In this document: positions 18,146 to 28,467 of the stretch, piece by piece | How positions within the stretch are numbered: position 1 is the stretch's first letter | Layout: every line of letters begins with the position of its first letter | Assembly (NCBI RefSeq): GCF_000349325.1 | Contig: NC_020504.1 | Location: 7,164,053-7,228,052, forward strand | Length of the DNA stretch: 64,000 bases | Direction: 5' to 3' | DNA from: Streptomyces davaonensis JCM 4913 | GTDB taxonomy: Bacteria; Actinomycetota; Actinomycetes; Streptomycetales; Streptomycetaceae | Position numbers and translations under genes: made by a program | The notes under the pieces: model-generated | The model's input: the letters and a program-made list of their open reading frames with translations, nothing else | What the model was told of the DNA's origin: nothing | The model's database searches: none

Positions 18146-18735
18146 TGACAGGCAAAGAGAGGGACCGCCGGATCACGGATCTGGGCACGCTCAAGGCGCT
18201 CGCCCACCCGCTCCGGTCCCGGCTGTACCGGAACCTGGCCGTGGCCAGGGTCGCCACCGCCTCACAGCTCGCCGAGCAGGTCGACGAGGCGGTGTCGCTG
18301 GTCAGCTACCACCTGCGCAAGCTCGCCGAGCACGGGCTGATCGAGGCGGCCGAGCCGCGCAGCGCGGACGGTCGGGAGCGCTGGTGGCAGCCCGCATCGG
18401 AGGGGTTGAGCATCCGCGACGAGGACTTCCGCGACGCCCCCGACGAGGCCGCGGCGCACACCGCGGCCAGCAAGCTCTTCGCCGACCAGCGCATGGACAT
18501 GTACCGGCGCTGGCTGGAGGAGCGCGGCAGCTGGGACGAGAAGTGGAACCGCACTGCGTCGTCCTCCGAGTCCACGCTCCGGCTCACCGCCGACGAACTT
18601 GCCGAGCTGGACCGGGAGATGCTCGCCCTGCTGCGCAGGTACGACGAGCAGAGCCGGGCCGCCGAGGCCGCCGGTGAGACCGAGGGCCGCCAGAACGTGG
18701 CGGTGCACACGTACGCCTTCCCGTTCCGCGTCTGA
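18145..18735 (+). CDS. ArsR-type winged-helix transcriptional regulator
   Basis: 196 residues. The N-terminal ~90 residues form a winged HTH of the ArsR class: LKALAHPLRSRLYRNLAV, then ATASQLAEQVDEAVSLVSYHLRKLAEHGLIE as recognition helix, and a wing ending RERWWQP. No metal-binding Cys/His ladder is visible, so a small-molecule or other signal is more likely than metal. The C-terminal half is acidic and helical. The MFS exporter follows 13 bp later, so it probably controls that exporter and itself. A GTG at 18136 is in frame, but ATG 18145 fits the promoter. Confidence 0.88.
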   Translation: MTGKERDRRITDLGTLKALAHPLRSRLYRNLAVARVATASQLAEQVDEAVSLVSYHLRKLAEHGLIEAAEPRSADGRERWWQPASEGLSIRDEDFRDAPDEAAAHTAASKLFADQRMDMYRRWLEERGSWDEKWNRTASSSESTLRLTADELAELDREMLALLRRYDEQSRAAEAAGETEGRQNVAVHTYAFPFRV

Positions 18736-18748
18736 GAGGACCTCCTCG

Positions 18749-20023
18749 GTGACCGCCACCCTCATAGCCCCGCCCGAGACCACCCCGCGCCCCGCCCACC
18801 GGGACGGCAACGTGCTGCGCTGGCTCGCCGCCTACGCCTCCTCGATGGTCGGGGACAGCGTCTACTACATCGCCCTGTCCTGGGCGGCCGTACAGGCGGG
18901 CTCGCCCTCGCAGGCCGGGGTGGTCATGGCCGTGAGCGCCGTGCCGCGGGCGCTGCTGATGCTCGGCGGGGGAGTGCTCGCCGACCGGCTCGGGCCCCGC
19001 AGGGTCGTCATCGGCAGCGACATCGTGCGCTGCGCCGCCGTGCTCGCGGTGGCGGCGCTGCTGTTCCTGACCAGCCCGGGGCTGTGGCCGCTGGCCGTGC
19101 TCGCGCTGGTCTTCGGCACCGTGGACGCGGTGTTCATGCCGGCCGTGGGCGCGCTCCCCGCGCGGGTGACGACGCGCGATCAGCTCGCGCGCGTGCAGGG
19201 CATGCGGGGGCTGGCGATCCGCTTCGCGAGCGTGGTCGGCGGTCCGCTCGGCGGGCTCGCGGTGGCGGTCGGCGGCGCCACGGCCGCGTTCGCCGTCGCC
19301 GGGCTGCTCATCGCGCTGTCGGTGCCGCTGCTGATGGCCGTACGGGTGCGGGACCTGCCCGCCGACGACAAGGCCGACGAGAAAGCCGACGACGAGGCGG
19401 CCGCGACCGGCGGCACCGCCTGGCGGGATCTGGTGGCAGGGCTCCGCTACATCCGCCGCCACCGGGTGCTCGCCCCGCTGATGCTCGCCATCGCCCTCGG
19501 CGACCTCGGTTTCGTCGGCCCGCTCAACGTCGGGCTGACGCTCCTCGCCGACGAGCGCGGCTGGGGCGCCTCCGGGATGGGCTGGGTGCTCGCCGGGTTC
19601 GGTGTCGGCGCCGGGGCCGCCTCCCTGCTGCTGACCGTGCGCGGGCGCCTGCCGCACGCCGGGCGGGTGGCGGGGTGCGCCATCATCGCCGGGTCGGTCG
19701 CCATCGGCGCGCTGGCCTTCGTCGCGAGCGTCGTCGCGGCCGTGGGTGTCGCCCTGCTCATCGGACTGCTCGCGGGGCTCAGCGGCGCGATGTGCGGCGC
19801 CCTGCTCCAGACCCAGGCGGACCCCGCATGCCTGGGCCGCGTCACCGCCGTGTCCGGCCTGGTCAGCCTCGGTCTGGCCCCGCTGAGCATGCCGCTGTCG
19901 GCCACCGCGATCGGCGCCTGGGGCACCGGGCCGGTCTTCGTGGCCAGCGCGGCGGTGTGCGGGCTCGGCGGGGTGATCGCGCTGTGCGTACGCGACCTGC
20001 GCCGCGCCGAGCTCCCGAAGTGA
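18749..20023 (+). CDS. MFS transporter
   Basis: 424-residue major facilitator of the DHA3/macrolide-efflux style, with about 12 hydrophobic helices, starting WLAAYASSMVGDSVYYIALSWAAVQAG. The loop 2-3 signature is GGGVLADRLGPRRVVIGSD. A charged central loop rich in Asp/Lys/Glu (ADDKADEKADDEAA) splits the two six-helix halves. GTG 18749 has AGAGGA 8 nt upstream. It is co-transcribed with the ArsR regulator, so it is probably an inducible exporter; the substrate is unknown. It ends 4 bp from a converging gene. Confidence 0.9.
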   Translation: MTATLIAPPETTPRPAHRDGNVLRWLAAYASSMVGDSVYYIALSWAAVQAGSPSQAGVVMAVSAVPRALLMLGGGVLADRLGPRRVVIGSDIVRCAAVLAVAALLFLTSPGLWPLAVLALVFGTVDAVFMPAVGALPARVTTRDQLARVQGMRGLAIRFASVVGGPLGGLAVAVGGATAAFAVAGLLIALSVPLLMAVRVRDLPADDKADEKADDEAAATGGTAWRDLVAGLRYIRRHRVLAPLMLAIALGDLGFVGPLNVGLTLLADERGWGASGMGWVLAGFGVGAGAASLLLTVRGRLPHAGRVAGCAIIAGSVAIGALAFVASVVAAVGVALLIGLLAGLSGAMCGALLQTQADPACLGRVTAVSGLVSLGLAPLSMPLSATAIGAWGTGPVFVASAAVCGLGGVIALCVRDLRRAELPK

Positions 20024-20027
20024 CCCC

Positions 20028-20663
20028 TCAGATCCCGAGCTGCTTCGCCTCGTGCAGCTTGGCCACGGCGTCCTTGTCGCCCTCCAGCTCCACCTCGGCC
20101 GAGTTCTGCCGGCCGTAGAGGAAGAGCAGCAGCTCCGACGGCTCGCCCGTCACCGTCACCACGGGCGTACCGCGATGGGCCACCGAGGTCTGGCCGTTCG
20201 GGCGGCGCAGCACCAGGCCCGTCGGGGAGCCGCGGCCCATCAGTCGGGCGGTGCGCTCCAGACGGACCCACAGGGCGTTCTGGAAGACCGTGTCGAGCTC
20301 GCGGGGCGTCCAGTCGGGGCGGGCGCGGCGGACGTCCTCGGTGTGGACGTAGAACTCCACCGTGTTCGACATCTCCTCGACCTGCTTCAGGGAGAACGGC
20401 GAGAAGCGGGGCGGTCCGGTACGGATGAGCTGGATGAGTTCCTCGTACGGCTTGTCCGTGAACTCGGCCATCACCCGCTCCAGGCGGCCGGCGAGCGGCT
20501 TGATCAGGATGCCGCCGGCGGCGTCGGGCCGGCGTTCGCGCACCACGACGTGCGCGGCGAGATCACGGGTGGTCCAGCCCTCGCACAAGGTCGGGGCCTC
20601 GGGGCCCTCGGCCTCCAGGAGGTCGGCCAGCAGAAGTCGTTCACGCTTGGCGAAAGTCGACAT
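20028..20663 (-). CDS. TIGR03085 family metal-binding protein
   Basis: 211 residues with a DinB/mycothiol-dependent isomerase-like N-terminal domain: [42 protein letters not shown], the pattern seen in TIGR03085 proteins. A conserved His in the helix [14 protein letters not shown] probably completes the metal site. The C-terminal part ([25 protein letters not shown]) resembles the SCP2-like tail of this superfamily. Function unknown. It is transcribed divergently from hisI across 83 bp. Confidence 0.85.
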   Translation of the reverse strand: MSTFAKRERLLLADLLEAEGPEAPTLCEGWTTRDLAAHVVVRERRPDAAGGILIKPLAGRLERVMAEFTDKPYEELIQLIRTGPPRFSPFSLKQVEEMSNTVEFYVHTEDVRRARPDWTPRELDTVFQNALWVRLERTARLMGRGSPTGLVLRRPNGQTSVAHRGTPVVTVTGEPSELLLFLYGRQNSAEVELEGDKDAVAKLHEAKQLGI

Positions 20664-20733
20664 GCGGCCAGACTACGACCGCCCTCGGGGTCCGCCCAGT
20701 GGACATGCGGCCGGAACTGTCAGTCCCGCGCGG

Positions 20734-20747
20734 CACAATGGCACCCA
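20734..20747 (+). promoter_or_regulatory. Leaderless -10 box of hisI
   Basis: CACAAT (20734-20739) is 7 nt before ATG 20747; no ribosome-binding site. Confidence 0.5.
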
Positions 20748-21136
20748 TGACCAGCAAGCCCCGTCAGCCCAGCCAGCTGGACCCCGAGATCGCCGCGCGC
20801 CTCAGGCGCAGCGCCGACGGGCTCCTCCCCGCCATCGCCCAGCAGTACGACACCGGAGAGGTGCTCATGCTCGGCTGGATGGACGACGAGGCCCTGCATC
20901 GCACGCTCACCACCGGCCGCTGCACCTACTGGTCCCGCAGCCGCCAGGAGTACTGGGTCAAGGGCGACACCTCCGGCCACTTCCAGTGGGTCAAGTCCGT
21001 CGCCCTCGACTGCGACGCCGACACCGTCCTCGTCCAGGTCGACCAGGTCGGCGCCGCCTGCCACACCGGCACCCGCACCTGCTTCGACACCGACGTCCTG
21101 CTCAAGGATTCCGGCACCCCGGCCGGAGATCAGTAA
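20747..21136 (+). CDS. hisI: Phosphoribosyl-AMP cyclohydrolase
   Basis: 129 residues, monofunctional (no HisE domain). It opens the adenine ring of phosphoribosyl-AMP in histidine synthesis using Zn2+. The metal-binding residues are visible: [15 protein letters not shown] and the Cys pair in [13 protein letters not shown], together with [14 protein letters not shown] and [14 protein letters not shown]. It is separated from the main his operon by about 2.7 kb and instead abuts trpE (11-bp gap), so the two may be partly co-transcribed. Confidence 0.96.
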   Translation: MTSKPRQPSQLDPEIAARLRRSADGLLPAIAQQYDTGEVLMLGWMDDEALHRTLTTGRCTYWSRSRQEYWVKGDTSGHFQWVKSVALDCDADTVLVQVDQVGAACHTGTRTCFDTDVLLKDSGTPAGDQ

Positions 21137-21148
21137 GGTCACCGGCCA
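21134..21148 (+). promoter_or_regulatory. Possible leaderless -10 box of trpE
   Basis: TAAGGT (21134-21139) overlaps the hisI stop codon and lies 8 nt before ATG 21148. The gap has no room for a Trp-rich leader peptide. Confidence 0.4.
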
Positions 21149-22626
21149 TGGATCTCGAGACCTTCCGCAAGCTCGCCACCGATCGGCGCGTCATCCCGGT
21201 CACGCGCAAGCTCCTCGCCGACGGCGACACCCCGGTCGCGCTCTACCGCAAGCTCGCCGCCGAGCGCCCCGGCACCTTCCTGCTGGAGTCCGCGGAGAAC
21301 GGCCGCTCCTGGTCCCGGTATTCGTTCGTGGGCGTCCGCAGCGCCGCCACCCTCACCACGCGGGACGGCCAGGCGCACTGGCTCGGCGTCCCGCCCGTCG
21401 GCGTGCCCACCGACGGCGACCCGCTCGCCGCCCTGCGCGCCACCATCGAGGCCCTGCACACCCCCCACCAGGAGGGCCTGCCGCCCTTCACCGGCGGCAT
21501 GGTCGGCTACCTCGGCTACGACATCGTGCGCCGCCTGGAGAAGATCGGCCCCGGCGAGCGCGACGACCTGAAGCTCCCCGAGCTGACCATGCTCCTGACC
21601 AGCGACCTCGCCGTGATGGACCACTGGGAGGGCTCGGTCCTGCTGATCGCCAACGCGATCAACCACAACGACCTCGACACCGGCGTGGACGAGGCCTACG
21701 CCGACGCGGTCGCCCGCCTGGACGCCATGGAGGCCGACCTCTCCCGCGCGGTCGCCCAGCCCCCGGCCGTCCTGCCACCCTCCGAACTCCCCGAGTACAC
21801 CGCCCTGTGGGGCGGCGCGGACTTCCAGCGGGCCGTGGAAGACATCAAGGAGCGCATCCGGGCCGGGGAGGCCTTCCAGGTCGTCCCCTCCCAGCGCTTC
21901 GAAACCCCGTGCACGGCAAGCGCGTTGGACGTCTACCGGGTCCTGCGGGCCACCAACCCGTCCCCGTACATGTACCTCTTCCGGTTCGACGGCTTCGACG
22001 TCGTGGGCTCGTCCCCCGAGGCGCTGGTGAAGGTCGAGGACGGGCGGGCCATGGTGCACCCCATCGCCGGCACCCGCTGGCGCGGGGCCACCCCGCAGGA
22101 GGACCAGGCCCTCGCCGACGACCTGCTCGCCGACCCCAAGGAGCGCGCCGAGCACCTCATGCTCGTCGACCTCGGGCGCAACGACCTGGGGCGGGTCTGC
22201 GAGCCCGGCTCCGTCGAGGTCGTCGACTTCATGTCCATCGAGCGCTACTCGCACGTGATGCACATCGTCTCCACGGTCACCGGAAAGGTCGCCGAGGGCC
22301 GCACCGCCTTCGACGTCCTCACCGCCTGCTTCCCGGCCGGCACCCTCTCCGGCGCGCCCAAGCCCCGCGCGATGCAGATCATCGACGAACTGGAGCCCTC
22401 CCGGCGCGGCCTGTACGGCGGCTGTGTGGGCTACCTCGACTTCGCCGGCGACTCCGACACCGCCATCGCCATCCGTACGGCCCTGCTGCGCGACGGCACC
22501 GCCTACGTCCAGGCGGGCGCCGGGATCGTCGCCGACTCCGACCCGGTCGCCGAGGACACCGAGTGCCGCAACAAGGCGGCGGCGGTGCTGCGCGCGGTGC
22601 ACACGGCGAACCGTCTGAAGAAATAG
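21148..22626 (+). CDS. trpE: Anthranilate synthase component I
   Basis: 492 residues. It converts chorismate plus ammonia (from the glutaminase TrpG, not in this window) to anthranilate. It shows the N-terminal feedback-binding region ([20 protein letters not shown], containing the LLES motif for tryptophan inhibition). The chorismate-binding core follows: [76 protein letters not shown] strong hairpin follows its stop. Confidence 0.97.
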   Translation: MDLETFRKLATDRRVIPVTRKLLADGDTPVALYRKLAAERPGTFLLESAENGRSWSRYSFVGVRSAATLTTRDGQAHWLGVPPVGVPTDGDPLAALRATIEALHTPHQEGLPPFTGGMVGYLGYDIVRRLEKIGPGERDDLKLPELTMLLTSDLAVMDHWEGSVLLIANAINHNDLDTGVDEAYADAVARLDAMEADLSRAVAQPPAVLPPSELPEYTALWGGADFQRAVEDIKERIRAGEAFQVVPSQRFETPCTASALDVYRVLRATNPSPYMYLFRFDGFDVVGSSPEALVKVEDGRAMVHPIAGTRWRGATPQEDQALADDLLADPKERAEHLMLVDLGRNDLGRVCEPGSVEVVDFMSIERYSHVMHIVSTVTGKVAEGRTAFDVLTACFPAGTLSGAPKPRAMQIIDELEPSRRGLYGGCVGYLDFAGDSDTAIAIRTALLRDGTAYVQAGAGIVADSDPVAEDTECRNKAAAVLRAVHTANRLKK

Positions 22627-22640
22627 GGCGCTTCTCATAT

Positions 22641-22670
22641 GAACCCCGGGTGACGGTTCGCCCGGGGTTC
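22641..22670. terminator. Terminator after trpE
   Basis: Perfect 10-bp stem GAACCCCGGG/CCCGGGGTTC with a 10-nt loop, 14 bp after the trpE stop. Confidence 0.75.
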
Positions 22671-22674
22671 AGGC

Positions 22675-22688
22675 GATAGTGGAGTACG
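22675..22688 (+). promoter_or_regulatory. Leaderless -10 box of the Trp-associated membrane gene
   Basis: GATAGT (22675-22680) is 7 nt before GTG 22688, directly after the trpE terminator. Confidence 0.5.
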
Positions 22689-23317
22689 TGACTGCTGTTC
22701 CTCACCCCCGTTCCGAAGCCGCAGGCCCCGCGCGGGCCGGCCGCCTCAGCCTCGCCGTGGCCCTGCTGTCCGGCGCGCTCGGCGCGACCGTGGCGCTGCT
22801 GGCCACCCGCCAACGGTGGTCGGAGGGCACCGCCACGGTGGCCGGCGGCGACTTCCCGCTGACCGCCAGCGGCAGCGACGTGACGGGCGTGCCCGCCTCG
22901 CTCGCCATAGTCGGCCTCGCCGCACTGGTCGCCGTCTTCGCCGTCCGCCGCCTCGGCCGCGTCCTCGTTGCGGGCCTCCTCGCCCTCTCCGGCGCCGGGA
23001 CGATCGCCGCCGCGCTGATCGGCGCCGGTGACAGCGCCGCGCTCGACGAGAAGGCGGCCCAGGCCACCGGCGACACCGCCGCGACCGTGGCCGCGCTCAG
23101 CCACACCGCATGGCCGTACGTGGCGGCTGTGGGCGGCGCCCTGATGCTGCTCGCCGGACTGCTGGCCCTGCGGTACGCGCCCGCTTGGCCCGCGATGTCC
23201 AGCCGCTACGAGCGCTCCGGGGCACCCCGGCCGCGCAAGGCCCCCACCGTGGACCCCGACCGCCCCGAGGACCTCTGGAAGGCCCTGGACCGCGGCGAGG
23301 ACCCGACCGGCGCCTGA
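22688..23317 (+). CDS. Trp-region conserved membrane protein (TIGR02234)
   Basis: 209-residue membrane protein of the TIGR02234/Trp_oprn_chp type that lies beside trp genes throughout actinobacteria; function unknown. Four hydrophobic helices are visible (LSLAVALLSGALGATVALLA, VPASLAIVGLAALVAVFAVRRL, VLVAGLLALSGAGTIAAALIG, AWPYVAAVGGALMLLAGLLAL). The conserved extracytoplasmic loop has RQRWSEG, and a basic/acidic cytoplasmic tail ends RPEDLWKALDRGEDPT. A GTG at 22679 is in frame, but 22688 fits the promoter. Confidence 0.88.
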   Translation: MTAVPHPRSEAAGPARAGRLSLAVALLSGALGATVALLATRQRWSEGTATVAGGDFPLTASGSDVTGVPASLAIVGLAALVAVFAVRRLGRVLVAGLLALSGAGTIAAALIGAGDSAALDEKAAQATGDTAATVAALSHTAWPYVAAVGGALMLLAGLLALRYAPAWPAMSSRYERSGAPRPRKAPTVDPDRPEDLWKALDRGEDPTGA

Positions 23318-23447
23318 GCGTTTCGGGTCGGTGGCTCCGCGCACCGACTCGCGAGAGTGACCCCCGATCACCTCGCGTGCGCGCATGCGGGACAATGACG
23401 TCGAGCGTCCGGCTCAGAGACTTACACACAGCAACGAGGAGCAAGTC

Positions 23448-23690
23448 ATGGCGGGCAGCAGCCACGGTCACACCCCGGCCGCCTGGACCGGTGTCACAAT
23501 CGCCTTCATCGGTTTCTGCGCCGCGGGTGCCTTCATGGTCCTGGCCCAGCCGGCGGGCTTCTGGGCGAGCATGGGCGTCGTGGTCCTCGGTGGTGTCGTC
23601 GGCTGGCTCATGAAGGGCATGGGCCTCGGCCAGTCCAAGGACGCCGGCAAGCCGCTGCGCACGACCGAGGCGGCGAGCATCGAGGGCTGA
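23448..23690 (+). CDS. HGxxPAAW family small membrane protein
   Basis: 80 residues with the name-giving N-terminal motif HGHTPAAW. Two hydrophobic helices follow (TGVTIAFIGFCAAGAFMVLA and FWASMGVVVLGGVVGWLM), then a polar tail. Unlike its neighbours it has a normal leader: a GACAAT -10-like element about 50 nt upstream and a GAGGAG ribosome-binding site 8 nt before ATG 23448. It is usually found near trp genes; role unknown. Confidence 0.88.
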   Translation: MAGSSHGHTPAAWTGVTIAFIGFCAAGAFMVLAQPAGFWASMGVVVLGGVVGWLMKGMGLGQSKDAGKPLRTTEAASIEG

Positions 23691-23703
23691 CGCGTACGAC
23701 CTT

Positions 23704-23736
23704 CGTGAGGGGCGGCCCCAGCGGCCGCCCCTCACG
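23704..23736. terminator. Terminator after the HGxxPAAW gene
   Basis: Perfect 14-bp stem CGTGAGGGGCGGCC/GGCCGCCCCTCACG with a 5-nt loop. Confidence 0.85.
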
Positions 23737-23747
23737 CGTTTCGGGGG

Positions 23748-23761
23748 CACAATGCGAGGCG
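23748..23761 (+). promoter_or_regulatory. Leaderless -10 box of the DUF2752 gene
   Basis: CACAAT (23748-23753) is 7 nt before GTG 23761. Confidence 0.5.
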
Positions 23762-24198
23762 TGAACACCAACAGCCGCAGGGTGACACGGCAGGGCACCG
23801 GAGCCGTCCTGGCCCGCCTCGCGGTACCCACCGGAGTCCTCGCGGCCGTGGTCGGCGCCTTCGCCTACGTCGCCGCCGTCGACCCGAACGAGCCCGGCCA
23901 CTACCCGGCCTGCCCGCTGCTCCAGCTCACCGGCCTGTACTGCCCCGGCTGCGGCGGACTGCGCAGCGCGCACGCCTTCGTGCACGGCGACCTCGCCGCC
24001 GCCCTCCAGAACAACGCGCCGGCCGTACTGGGCTATCTGGCCTTCGCCGTGCTGTGGACCGTCTGGGTGGTCCGCACGGCGCGCGGACGACCGATGCGGC
24101 TCGATCCCGGGCCGGTGCACCTGTGGACGCTCGGCACATTGCTGCTGGTCTTCACGGTTGTCCGGAACCTGCCCTTCGGTGGCTGGCTGCATCCTTGA
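23761..24198 (+). CDS. DUF2752 membrane protein
   Basis: 145-residue membrane protein with the DUF2752 signature: YPACPLLQLTGLYCPGCGGLRSAHAFVHGD, where three Cys and a CPGCG knuckle precede the RSAHAFVHGD helix. Three hydrophobic helices are predicted (LARLAVPTGVLAAVVGAFAYVA, APAVLGYLAFAVLWTVWVV, LWTLGTLLLVFTVVRNL). Function unknown; the Cys cluster suggests metal or redox chemistry at the membrane. An ATG at 23752 overlaps the -10 box, so GTG 23761 is preferred. Confidence 0.87.
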   Translation: MNTNSRRVTRQGTGAVLARLAVPTGVLAAVVGAFAYVAAVDPNEPGHYPACPLLQLTGLYCPGCGGLRSAHAFVHGDLAAALQNNAPAVLGYLAFAVLWTVWVVRTARGRPMRLDPGPVHLWTLGTLLLVFTVVRNLPFGGWLHP

Positions 24199-24321
24199 TC
24201 AACTGATGAATGTCCAGGTAGTGGGACCGCCGTCAACCGGATGCGAGGCCTACGCCTTCCTCCGGATACCATCGCAGTGACCACCGGTTTTCGTCATCGC
24301 ATCGGGAAGGGGGCCGCTCGC

Positions 24322-25131
24322 GTGAGTGTGCTCGACGAGATCATCGACGGAGTCCGTGCCGACCTCGCGGAGCGGCAGGCGCGCGTCAGCCTCGACGAGC
24401 TCAAGGAGCGCGCGGCGAAGGCTCCCGCGGCCAAGGACGGCGTCGCCGCGCTCAAGGGCGACGGCGTCAAGGTGATCTGCGAGGTCAAGCGCTCCAGCCC
24501 GTCCAAGGGCGCGCTGGCCGCGATCGCCGACCCGGCCGGGCTCGCCGCGGACTACGAGGCGGGCGGCGCGGCCGTCATCTCCGTACTGACCGAGCAGCGG
24601 CGCTTCGGCGGATCGCTCGCCGACCTGGAGGCCGTCCGCGCCCGCGTGGACATCCCGGTCCTGCGCAAGGACTTCATCGTCACGTCGTACCAGCTGTGGG
24701 AGGCCCGCGCGTACGGCGCCGACCTCGCGCTGCTGATCGTCGCCGCCCTCGACCAGCCGGCCCTGGAGTCCCTGATCGAGCGCGCCGTCTCCATCGGCCT
24801 GACCCCGCTGGTCGAGGTGCACGACGAGGACGAGGTCGAGCGCGCCGTGGACGCGGGCGCCAAGGTCATCGGCGTCAACGCCCGCAACCTCAAGACCCTG
24901 GAGGTCGACCGCGGCACCTTCGAGCGCGTCGCGCCGGAGATCCCCGCGGGCATCGTCACGATCGCCGAATCCGGCATCCGCGGCCCCCACGACCTCATCG
25001 CCTACGCCAACGCCGGCGCCGACGCGGTCCTGGTCGGCGAGTCCCTGGTGACGGGCCGCGACCCGAAGTCCGCGGTGGCGGACCTGGTGGCGGCGGGCGA
25101 GCACCCGGCTCTGCGGCACGGGCGTAGCTGA
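24322..25131 (+). CDS. trpC: Indole-3-glycerol phosphate synthase
   Basis: 269-residue (beta/alpha)8 enzyme that closes CdRP to indole-3-glycerol phosphate. Catalytic Lys/Glu motifs are intact: [48 protein letters not shown] and [12 protein letters not shown]. It is monofunctional, without a fused TrpF, consistent with PriA supplying the isomerase. GTG 24322 is preceded by GGGAAGGGGG. First gene of the trpC-trpM-trpB-trpA set. Confidence 0.96.
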   Translation: MSVLDEIIDGVRADLAERQARVSLDELKERAAKAPAAKDGVAALKGDGVKVICEVKRSSPSKGALAAIADPAGLAADYEAGGAAVISVLTEQRRFGGSLADLEAVRARVDIPVLRKDFIVTSYQLWEARAYGADLALLIVAALDQPALESLIERAVSIGLTPLVEVHDEDEVERAVDAGAKVIGVNARNLKTLEVDRGTFERVAPEIPAGIVTIAESGIRGPHDLIAYANAGADAVLVGESLVTGRDPKSAVADLVAAGEHPALRHGRS

Positions 25132-25139
25132 TCTTTCGA

Positions 25140-25154
25140 TAGGCTTGGCCCCGA
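25140..25154 (+). promoter_or_regulatory. Possible leaderless -10 box of trpM
   Basis: TAGGCT (25140-25145) is 8 nt before ATG 25154, so trpM-trpB-trpA may have a promoter of their own behind trpC. Confidence 0.4.
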
Positions 25155-25378
25155 TGACGCTGCTGATGACTTTGACGGCCACGGACCGTTATGCCCGCCT
25201 CGCGCGTGGCTGTCGGCCCCGTGGCTGCCGCGCGCCCGCACGCCGGGTGCACGGCCGCAGGGTGCGGTACGTCATCGGTGATGAGCCGGGTCAAGTAAAT
25301 GGCATGCGATGGCAGAAGCGCCCCGTCAGGGGCGCGGGGAACTGCGCGACAAGCCCCCACCGGGCCGCAGCCGCCTGA
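25154..25378 (+). CDS. trpM: Tryptophan biosynthesis modulator TrpM
   Basis: 74-residue very basic peptide between trpC and trpB, the position of the small modulator gene known as trpX/trpM in S. coelicolor. The core (YARLARGCRPRGCRAPARR, VRYVIGDEPGQVNGM) carries two Cys and many Arg. Residues 55-74 are encoded by a Streptomyces intergenic repeat, so the native protein probably ended near residue 54. TTG 25145 and ATG 25166 are alternative starts; 25154 fits a leaderless promoter. No ribosome-binding site is seen. Confidence 0.72.
   Translation: MTLLMTLTATDRYARLARGCRPRGCRAPARRVHGRRVRYVIGDEPGQVNGMRWQKRPVRGAGNCATSPHRAAAA
25315..25375 (+). repeat. Streptomyces GC-rich intergenic repeat with hairpin
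   Basis: GAAGCGCCCC, then AGGGGCGCGGGGAACTGCGC, then AAGCCCCCACCGGGCCGCAG: a repeat type common between Streptomyces genes. It carries a GCGCCCC/GGGGCGC hairpin (25318-25335). Here it forms the 3' end of trpM and the spacer before trpB, so it may also tune trpB transcription. Confidence 0.75.
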
Positions 25379-25439
25379 CAATCCCCCCGCCCCACGGCGA
25401 TCAGTGCTGTTCACACACCACTCACCGTGAGGTTCACGC

Positions 25440-26725
<1,286 letters not shown>

Positions 26726-26729
<4 letters not shown>

Positions 26730-27544
26730 GCGGGAACATCCAGCTGTTGACGGACACCCTCGCCGGCGCCAAGGCCGAGGGCCGCTCCGCGCTCATCGCC
26801 TATCTCCCGGCCGGATTCCCGACCGTGGACGGCGGCATCGAGGCGATCAAGGCCGTCTTCGACGGCGGTGCGGACATCGTCGAGGTCGGTCTGCCGCACA
26901 GCGACCCCGTCCTCGACGGCCCCGTCATCCAGACCGCCGACGACATCGCGCTGCGCGGCGGCGTGAAGATCGCCGACGTGATGCGCACGGTCCGTGAGGC
27001 CCACGCGGCGACCGGCAAGCCGGTGCTCGTCATGACGTACTGGAACCCGATCGACCGCTACGGCGTCGAGCGGTTCACCGCGGAGCTCGCGGAGGCGGGC
27101 GGCGCCGGGTGCATCCTGCCCGACCTGCCGGTCCAGGAGTCGGCGCTGTGGAGGGAGCACGCCGAGAAGCACGGCCTCGCGACGGTCTTCGTGGTGGCGC
27201 CGAGCAGCAAGGACGAGCGGCTCGCCGAGATCACCGCTGCGGGCAGCGGCTTCGTCTACGCCGCCTCGCTGATGGGTGTCACCGGCACCCGTGAGTCGGT
27301 CGGCGCGCAGGCGCAGGACCTGGTCGGACGGACCCGGGCCACCGGCACCGGGCTGCCCGTCTGTGTCGGGCTCGGCGTCTCCAATGCCGCGCAGGCCGCC
27401 GAGGTCGCCGGGTTCGCCGACGGGGTCATCGTCGGTTCGGCGTTCGTGAAGCGGATGCTGGACGCGCCGGACGACGCGGCCGGTGTCGAGGCCGTCCGCG
27501 CCCTCGCCGCCGATCTCGCCGACGGTGTGCGAGGCAAGGTGTAA
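26726..27544 (+). CDS. trpA: Tryptophan synthase alpha subunit
   Basis: 272-residue (beta/alpha)8 subunit cleaving indole-3-glycerol phosphate and passing indole to TrpB. The catalytic Glu is in [21 protein letters not shown] and the catalytic Asp in [18 protein letters not shown]-type loop 6 is present as [13 protein letters not shown] and the phosphate loop as [25 protein letters not shown]. It starts with GTG in a four-base overlap with trpB and is followed by a strong terminator. Confidence 0.97.
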
Positions 27545-27564
27545 CTCGAACGGGTGGACCTGGG

Positions 27565-27593
27565 ACCGGGGAGGCGCTGGGCGCCTCCCCGGT
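27565..27593 (+). terminator. trp operon terminator
   Basis: Perfect 13-bp stem ACCGGGGAGGCGC/GCGCCTCCCCGGT with TGG loop, followed by TCGTTT. Confidence 0.88.
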
Positions 27594-27606
27594 TCGTTTC
27601 CGGGGT

Positions 27607-28383
27607 GTGAGCGAGAAGAACCGTGAGGGAAAGCGCACCGCCCGGGAGCGGATGGCCATCGAGCGCGAGAAGCAGAAGGCCGCGGAGAAGCGACGCCGGG
27701 CGCTGATCGTCGGTGTGAGCGTCGTCTGCGTGCTGGGGCTCGCGGCGGTGATCGGCGTGATCGCCGCCAATGCCGGCAAGGACGACGACGGCGACTCCGC
27801 CGGACCCGTCGTGGCGCCCTCGGGCGCGCAGGGCGAGGACAGCCTGGTGATCCCGGTCGGCAAGGCCGACGCCCCGTCGACCCTCGTGGTCTGGGAGGAC
27901 TTCCGCTGCCCGGCGTGCAAGTCCTTCGAGGACGCCTACCGCTCGACGATCCATGAGCTGACCGACGCCGGTCAGCTCAGAGTCGACTACCGCCTCGCGA
28001 CGATCATCGACGGCAACATGGGCGGGACCGGCTCCCAGAACGCCGCCAACGCCGCGGCCTGCGCCCAGGACGCCGGGAAGTTCGTCGAGTACCACGATGT
28101 GCTCTACACGAACCAGCCCGCCGAGACCGACGACGCCTTCGCGGAGAACAGCAAGCTCCTCGAGCTGGCCGCCAAGGTCGACGGACTGGACACGCCGGCC
28201 TTCCGCACCTGTGTGGAGGAGGGCACACACAACGCCTGGGTGGCGAAGTCGAACGACGCCTTCCGCAGCGGCGGCTTCACCGGCACGCCGACCGTGCTGC
28301 TGGACGGCAAGAACATCTACCAGGACCAGTCGATGACGCCTCAGAAGCTGAAGCAGCAGGTGCAGGAGGCGGCCAAGGGATAG
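27607..28383 (+). CDS. Membrane-anchored DsbA-like thioredoxin
   Basis: 258 residues. A very basic cytoplasmic N-terminus (~30 residues) precedes a single membrane helix (ALIVGVSVVCVLGLAAVIGVIAA, 32-54). An extracytoplasmic thioredoxin-fold domain follows, with the active site CPAC at 101-104 (WEDFRCPACKSFE) and the cis-Pro loop GTPTVLLDG. This is the layout of actinobacterial DsbA-like oxidoreductases acting on exported proteins. A second Cys pair (AACAQDAG, FRTCVEEG) may be structural. GTG 27607 lies just after the trp terminator; lgt follows 83 bp downstream. Confidence 0.9.
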   Translation: MSEKNREGKRTARERMAIEREKQKAAEKRRRALIVGVSVVCVLGLAAVIGVIAANAGKDDDGDSAGPVVAPSGAQGEDSLVIPVGKADAPSTLVVWEDFRCPACKSFEDAYRSTIHELTDAGQLRVDYRLATIIDGNMGGTGSQNAANAAACAQDAGKFVEYHDVLYTNQPAETDDAFAENSKLLELAAKVDGLDTPAFRTCVEEGTHNAWVAKSNDAFRSGGFTGTPTVLLDGKNIYQDQSMTPQKLKQQVQEAAKG

Positions 28384-28450
28384 GGGCGTTCAGGTCCGCC
28401 TGTTATGGAGCCGTAGCCGGGCTGCCCGACGCGTGCGCCGCCCGGCAGGG

Positions 28451-28467
28451 TAGCGTCGACCTTGCCA
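28451..28467 (+). promoter_or_regulatory. -10 box upstream of lgt
   Basis: TAGCGT (28451-28456) lies 10 nt before ATG 28467, giving a leader of at most a few bases. Confidence 0.4.

Noticed and set aside
21130..21148. Trp-rich leader peptide/attenuator before trpE
   Set aside because: Only 11 bp separate hisI and trpE, so no leader peptide fits here.
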